From Amblyomma americanum (Eukaryota; Arthropoda; Arachnida; Ixodida; Ixodidae): a stretch of DNA of 64,000 nucleotides. Position 1 is the stretch's first letter, and each line of letters starts with the position of its first letter. Shown piece by piece: positions 57,801 to 64,000 of this stretch. A program made the translations under genes and the position numbers. Location of the stretch: the NCBI RefSeq assembly GCF_052857255.1, contig NC_135497.1, forward strand, positions 544,832,358 through 544,896,357, in the 5' to 3' direction. The notes beneath the pieces were generated by a model. That model was not told the DNA's origin. It saw nothing but the letters and a program-made list of their open reading frames with translations, and searched no databases.

Positions 57801-59364
57801 TCACGTCTTTAATATACTGTCAGGCTGACCATCAATCAATGTCGACGTTCCGCATTGTCATCCTTGTTTTGCAGATGTTATTCATGGATGACACAACTTA
57901 TTCTGGGGCACGCTTTACAATTCTTTTAGAATGGAAAGAACCGTATTGCCAACGCTGCAGGATGTCACATACAAACACTGCGTCAGAACAATAAAGAAAG
58001 ATTTGTTGTACATTTGAATGCCTTGATAACGAAGCGCTAAGGGCTTCCAAAATCATTCCTTGTAGAGGCCACTTCGTTGTTAAGGTCGTGCGCCGTATCC
58101 CACTTATTAGAGCAAACTAAGCACGTTCGGCGCAGAATGCGTTATTTAAATTGAATCTAAAAGATACTTCATGAAAAGAGTTGCTAATTTTCTTCCGGCA
58201 ACCTCGTCCAAGGGAATGTACAACTGCAGCAGACCTTATTACACCGAGGTTGGAGGCACGCTCTGCGGCACGCGCAATTTCCATTGCTTGGCGAAAGTAT
58301 ATCTTATTTTCCATCCGAACCTTGTGACCGAGGTTTAGCAGAATACATTGCAGCATCCTTGTGGGTGCGGTGTAGGCATAAAAATAAAATTCTATAAATA
58401 ATTCAGTTAATAAAATAATAAACTAAATATGCATGCACACAACTAAACAATGTTCAACAGTCTCAGTGCAAACAGCCGTTTACGATTGGCAGCGAGGTGC
58501 TGGAAGCTTCAAACAGGCTTCACACTACGCTGCCGCCATATTCTCAAACACAATAGCGCAATATTCTCCCTGGCGTTTCTTCTCCGTTTCAGATTTTTGC
58601 CTTGCAACATGTGCGGCTCAATTGTGCGCGGTGCCTGAAGAGTTGGTTTGTTTGACACAAGAACGCGGCGTGATTCCGGTGCCGACCGATGGCTCTCGGT
58701 CGTCGCGCGCAGAGACGGCGGAGCGTAATGGCGACGAAAGGCGAAGAGTCTGTTGGGCCGTTTCCGGTGGCAAGCAGCGGTGGGTAGACCTAAACAGGGA
58801 ATACGTGGAAAGAGGCTGCTCCGTGGCCGGACTACCGGTGGTGGCGCGAGCCTCCGCCACTCTCCCCACTTTTTCTGTAGTGGCTCTTCAGTCCAACATG
58901 TAGAGAATTTGAGAAGGCGTGAGTACTCCTGCCTTGATGTTACGAACAGAGGACCACAGCATATAGCCGCCACTTATAGCGGAGGTGAAGGAATTGCGGC
59001 TGGGGTCACCTAACAGCAGCAAGCTTCCATTGATAAATCAGCACTTTTTCTTCCATTAAAACGCTACAATGAAGAGCAGGTACTTTGCACGGCGTTTGTT
59101 TAGATGTGCTGGCCGCAAACCAGCTTTATAATATTGTACAGCTACTGATGGCAGCAACACTATCGCATTGCGCTTTCTCGCCTTTCTTAGTCAATGTTTT
59201 CCTTTAATGCATTACTTTAGGTATAATTTCCTATGCTTTAGAACTTTTACTTCCTTATTTTTCTCCCTAAAATTTTATGAGGCTTAGCCATAAAAAAAAT
59301 GAAAAAAAAATTGATGGTGGTTTAGCTCTGGTTAAACCTGGAGCGACGCGAGAGCTACAGCTGG
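54893..59364. other. Unassigned ~4.5-kb region
   Basis: No recognised gene. Overlapping open frames at 54948-55623 and 58433-58973 lack motifs. At 57145-57312 an AG-flanked open segment (TKSKEPLRLSEQR...NYIALEEGRCSQSRRGCCYK) ends at a donor-like GTGCGT and could be an isolated exon, but nothing pairs with it. Contains the 47-bp duplication listed separately. Confidence 0.4.
55604..55697. repeat. Perfect 47-bp tandem duplication
   Basis: TGTGGTATGTGCCTCTTTAA... occurs at 55604-55650 and 55651-55697 with no mismatch, so it is very recent or an assembly artefact. Confidence 0.95.
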
Positions 59365-59613
59365 CCAAGTTTGGTTTGGGTTATGGTTTATGAGGGATTA
59401 ACGTCTCAAAGCCACTCAGGCTTTGAGGGACGCCGTAGTGAAGGGCTTCGGAAATTTCGACCACCTGGGGTTATTTAACGTGCACTGACATCGCACAGTA
59501 CACGGGCCTCTAGAATTCCGCCTCCAACGAAATTCGACCGCCGCGGCCGGGATCGAACCCGCGTCTTTCGGGTCAGCAGCCGAGCGCCATAACCACTCAG
59601 CCACCGCGGCGGC
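59365..59613 (-). mobile_element. Ruka SINE, full-length young copy
   Basis: Minus strand, well conserved: TTTATGAGGGATTAACGTCTCAAAGCC, GGGACGCCGTAGTGAAGGGC, GTGCACTGACATCGCACAG, the B box as GGGATCGAACCC (plus) and the A-box end CACTCAGCCACCGCGGCGG. It is closest to the expected family consensus of all copies here. Confidence 0.92.
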
Positions 59614-59777
59614 CTACAGCTAGCCAAGTGGAACTTGTTAAGTTGAATTGCAGTCAGTCTTTCGCGGCTCCGTTTCGCTGGGCGTTCTCTCATCTTCTTC
59701 CCATTTGACACCGCGCATGCGCACAGTTGTGGCAGCTCGGTTTCGCCGGCAGCAGCAGCTGTTCCGTACCGCGTGGC

Positions 59778-59791
59778 TGGTCACGTGACCA
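59778..59791. repeat. 14-bp palindrome TGGTCACGTGACCA
   Basis: A perfect palindrome with the same GGTCACGTGACC core as the 33-bp array, followed within 110 bp by two more CCACGTGAC words (59793 and 59874). Confidence 0.9.
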
Positions 59792-61448
59792 ACCACGTGA
59801 CGAACTACCTGATCAGCCAAGGCGCCGCGCCTCTGGCAGCTGCTCTGTCAGCTGCTCCGAACCACTTGACCAACCACGTGACAGCGTGGCGGCGCCACCA
59901 CCGCCACGGCGCCGCCACGCTGAAGGCTCTAAATGCTGCCGTGATGTAGCTATCGCCGCAAAACACTTCATACCTTCACAGCGCTGTACGTACAGTTTTA
60001 TTGAGGACACGTGTATCTTTTATCATCTTGATTTTGTTTTAAATAATTTCGCTTTCAAGAGAGATATATAGGCCTCCACAGGCCTCTTATTTACACTATA
60101 GCAAGAAGAATATTTTGCTTGCAGATGCCTTCGTTTGCGGATTTGGGACTTTGATTCCGGTTGACACTGCTGTTTTCAATGCATCACAAGTAACTCCACC
60201 TCCGTTTTCATGGTGTTTCGCTACAGTTGGAATGGATTAACTGGTTGCCAGTTAAGTTATCGACGTCTTTACAAAGGATACTGTCATGGAAATGCAAGCA
60301 TTTATGGCACCTGTCTATTTGAGCATGGTGCCTCGTCTTCAATGATGTGCAGTAAAATAGGACGTTCATGTTCTTCAATAGCATGCCACAATGTAACTTC
60401 TATCTTGCTACTTATTCCATCAAGTCTTTCAATTTTAGAATGTCATCCACTGTTCTTGCTCTTTACGGGCTACTTTGGTCTACTCTTCAGACGCTTTCTT
60501 TAAAGCAGCTGGTCAACACGCATGCGCTTCGACTTGGGGTCATCCCTCGAGGTGCTTGGCTTTGAAAGATCGCATGAGCAATCTTGAAACTTCGATAGCA
60601 TTGCGCTTGTAAGCTCGTTAATGTGGGAGGCATTTTGCACATTCTCGGCATCAATGATGTGAAGTTCGAAAGCCTGGGGGGATGTTACACTTTGAATAAA
60701 GAGAAGGTGTAACTTAAGAAGAGAATTACATTTTGAAAGGCTGCATTTGCTGCTTAAAATTCTTAAAGGCTTCCTGATTTAAAGAAAATTTTTTATAATA
60801 CAGCGCTTAATATGAGTGAATAATATTTTTCAAAGGCAAGTATTTGAAACAATTTCCGACATCTTACCCTGGAGTGCTCTGATACAGCGACGTTCGCTCG
60901 TGATAGCACCCTAATCCAGCCATTCTGTGCTTCTTCATCCTGGCGAGACTTGAAAACCTGATTTTCGGGCCTCGATTTGTAATTTCTCCGGCTATTGGTC
61001 AGGCAGTACTTGTTAAGCATATCCTGAGATGAGTGTGATCCACAGCCCGCTCCAGTGAAGACACTAGCACATCACTCCGCGGACACACAACCGCTAAACA
61101 GCACAAGGCGTAGGCTCTACATGCACTGTCAGGGTCCAGAAAAAAAGTGCGTTCGGATGCATGTCGAGGCAAGCCAGGCTATCAAGGAAGTCTAACGTTT
61201 TTCCAGAACAGATGACATGGCCGTTGCTGTCGTCAACGCTCGGACTTGTCCAATAGATGGGGTTAACCAATGTATAACTTTCTAGCGTCATTTTTAACAC
61301 AAGCGCACCTCTTCGTAGCTTCAGGACGTGCTGTACGGAGCTTCCCTTTAGGCCACTTTCGAATCGCGTATTTCGAGGGGGGTGGGGAGAAACAGACTGC
61401 TGCCATAAGTTCCCCGGATGGTGCTGATCAGTCGCGCTATCAGCGTGC

Positions 61449-61476
61449 GGGGAGATGGGGGTAGGGGGGGGGAGGG
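61449..61476 (+). other. G-quadruplex motif
   Basis: Four G runs (4, 5, 9 and 3) are separated by loops of 4, 2 and 1 bases, fitting the canonical G3+N1-7 pattern. It lies in a purine-rich strand block. Confidence 0.8.
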
Positions 61477-63341
61477 TAAGGCCTCCGCCGCCATGCGCAG
61501 CTTTCCGGCACATCTACTACTTGCGCCATCTGCCGGCAGTGGCGGCGGCAGGGCGCGTAACTGAAAGGGAAGGGGTACAAAAAAATCGTAAAATGTGAAC
61601 AAAAATACCTACAAAAAATGCTTCACGGATTTGTATAATGAATAGTTAGCTGAGAAATGTGCCCAAATTTCAGTTCCGTGCTGTTAATACACGAGCTTCC
61701 CAGCGCGTTTGAATATTATACGATGGTGCCTACGGGTTTGCTTATTTTTTCAGACTGAAACTGTATAGCGCAGTAACACGGACAGATATCGAAAATGCTT
61801 CCCGGTTTTATGTACCTTGACATATGCTGCTTAAAATGATGTGCGACGATCTGGCATAGCTTTGATCAAGAAGCTTCCTGAGACCTTTTAATCTGAAACC
61901 TGATATTGCCTAAAATATGAACGATGGCGCCCGGTAGCGAGCTTAGCTGCAGGAATGGTTCTTACTGATGGATTTGCGTCCATTTTGATGCCTACCTTTT
62001 TATCGGGTTACTTACGCCTTGTAGAAAAGAACACGTCAGAGCTCGAACCCAGTGTCTCGACCGGGGTTTTAAATAAAGAAGGTTATTACGATGAACATTA
62101 AAGCAGCTACCTAAAGTACTCGCGGGTGTTCATATACGCTTGTCGTGGAGCAACTTTGCAAATTGTCAGCCCTGCGTTTATATTAAAAAAGTTTGCGCAT
62201 GTGATCACGAATATATTATGCCTTGAGAGCTACCTCTTTTGAATTTTTACTATTGTTATTTTGAAAGACCGTAGCGGCATTCAATCAGCCGGCATCAAAA
62301 AGTAATCGCGGATATAAGTGTCTGAGTTTATTCTTTTAATGCTAATGGTGAATGTAGTTCGCACATAGGGTTCTAACTTTGGTTCAGGACATTTTGTTTT
62401 TATGTACTGATTTTATTAAATGTGCTCGTTTCAAAACTTTCAATATATATTAATATGAATGAACAATTTCACTCATTATTTCACTATTCGTACTTTTATT
62501 ACAATACCTATTGGCGACTACTTTTCGGTGTTCTTTCATTCAGACTGCTGTAATATGCGTGTATGATGTATTGCCAGGACCTTATCTGTGGGATACAACT
62601 GCAGAAATTAGGCTTCGTTTTTGACGTGCGAAACTACAAGCTCGCAACTTTTCTCTTTTTGGGAATAAATTGCTGACTTTAATCTTGTCCACTTCTGTCG
62701 GACGAAAAAGCGCCTTTATGTGTACCTCCTCAAGGAAGCAGCTCACAATGTTCGATGTAAATGGCAAATATGATGGCTGTAGCATTTTCTACGCTGCCAG
62801 CCGCTACGCTGCTGCGTCGGCCGATTTTCATGATATCGCAGTTAATTGGCCCGCACCTTTCAGGGTGACATCGCAGGGGGCCGCCAGGTTCAAGAGGATT
62901 AACCACGGATTAACAGGATTAACCATGATATCATATCTATCGGTTGACGCCACTGGCTTGAGACCCTCCTTTGAGAAGTGTTTGCATATGTCGGGTGAAT
63001 CTGTGCTTTATTCATTTTAAGGAATAAATTATTCTATTTTACCAGTATAAGAGATGATTTACGTTACCTCAAGCAGCTTGCTTTTACGATTCATCTTCAT
63101 CCTCAAATCACAATGAAAACGCGTAAAAAGTTATTCACGATAAGCAAGTTCAAATGATGATGTCAAGGGACATAAGTTAGAGAGCGAAGTAAAATAAAGA
63201 TAAACGAGGTGTCCTGTCGACGTCGGTACAGTTACTACATTTAGAATGTTAAAATATTGAAAACTAGAAGTGCCCCCACCAATGCATTCGTTAGGACGGG
63301 ATATAAAAATCAAAGAGAAACTGTTCCTCAAATACAGTGAA

Positions 63342-63360
63342 AGAGAGAGAGAGAGAGAGG
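63342..63360. repeat. (GA)n microsatellite
   Basis: About nine GA repeats. Confidence 0.9.
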
Positions 63361-64000
63361 AGGGGCAGCAACGTCTTGCACAGGGCGCCGAGTAATGTAG
63401 TTCCGGCTCAGAATCCAGCCGCTATGCACACATTTCAGTGGACGCGAAATGCAACGACGCCCGGGCTATTTACCTACTGGGGTCGAATTAGTTCGAAGAG
63501 GATCCAGTGCGCTGTCCCTCATAGCCCGTACTCGAACGAATTTGTATTATTTCATTCTAGCTTTTCCCAGTTCGCAGGTTACTCTGCCTGTAACAACTTT
63601 TACTCCTGTGGTAGCGTGAAAAACTAATTATACTTTACTGAACAATACTATCGCATACTTTGGTAAATCAAGCAACTACAAGCAAAGAAAAGAAAAGCTG
63701 TAGTTGCAGGGTATGGACGAATGTGGTCCAGCATTCCGATGGTGCTGTATTTATAAAATGCCAGCCAGATAGCACCCCAGCGAACAAGCCGGCATAAAGA
63801 CAGTGTCAAGAATCCGGGACCACGCGGCACGCTCACGTTATTTACCTTTCGTCAAAAGACGCCTGCCGGAAACTAAACTTCGCCGCAGAATTAAATTTCT
63901 GGAACAGTGTTTTAACTTATGACGATACAGGTTGTGTAAACCAAAGCTTTCCTCACTTTGCTTACACCAGGGTTAGACAGGATCAAGGATCTGTGATAAC

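Larger units (their letters stand above)
59614..64000. other. Unassigned region to window end
   Basis: No recognised gene. Small items are the GGTCACGTGACC palindrome (59778), G-rich tract (61449), GA microsatellite (63342) and a weak SINE-body fragment at 63430-63475 (TTTCAGTGGACGCGAAATGCAACGACGC). Otherwise A+T-rich. Confidence 0.45.

Noticed and set aside
58433..58973. ORFs of 156 and 154 codons on opposite strands
   Set aside because: Antiparallel open frames in a GC-rich patch; no recognised family.

Overview
The window is eukaryotic and almost certainly from a hard tick, probably a metastriate species. The main evidence is several copies of a tRNA-derived SINE that I recognise as the tick element Ruka or a close relative. 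Supporting evidence is the mix of RTE, CR1/L2-like and RNase-H-bearing LINEs, Ty3/gypsy elements, an animal CACTA-like TnpD transposase, an IS630/mariner-type transposase, a decayed tick-type gustatory receptor, and a BEN-domain gene in the short-exon layout common in tick genomes. Genes have phase-consistent spliced exons with GT/AG boundaries. There is no bacterial operon structure. Nothing in the window is a convincing intact single-copy host gene; it reads as transposon-rich accessory chromatin.

Layout. 1-4775: a possible LINE ORF1 fragment, a 5'-truncated RTE LINE (minus) and, abutting it, the gag end, PBS and LTR of a Ty3/gypsy element (minus). 4776-7155: nothing recognised. 7156-11237: a palindromic minisatellite, then a ten-exon BEN-domain pseudogene (minus) with a Ruka SINE in its last intron and a duplicated micro-exon. 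11525-12124: a 600-bp element with 129-bp inverted ends. 12312-15848: a CACTA-like TnpD pseudogene (plus), followed by Ruka and an RNase H LINE end. 18833-20518: a second palindromic minisatellite and a 189-residue hypothetical ORF. 20785-26005: a gypsy element (minus) with two LTRs and a gag carrying three tandem units. 26221-28150: a minisatellite and a ~138-bp satellite. 28246-33374: a DNA transposon with a young, internally deleted gypsy element nested inside it. 33414-34731: a cluster of SINEs. 38370-39392: a gustatory-receptor-like pseudogene (minus). 39900-41400: LINE debris. 44118-45139: an array of about 31 copies of a 33-bp unit, most carrying a 14-bp palindrome. 49024-50583: a second, older RTE LINE. 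51825-54892: a long inverted repeat with ~1-kb arms. The remainder has no recognised gene.

How the pieces relate. The sequence records layered insertion: the 3.6-kb gypsy copy has near-identical LTRs and a 4-bp duplication and sits in an older DNA transposon; SINE and LINE tails lie in introns of other dead genes. The items most worth follow-up are the 33-bp GGTCACGTGACC array, the long inverted repeat, the recently mobile but PR/RT-deleted gypsy element, and the palindromic minisatellites with a shared edge motif.
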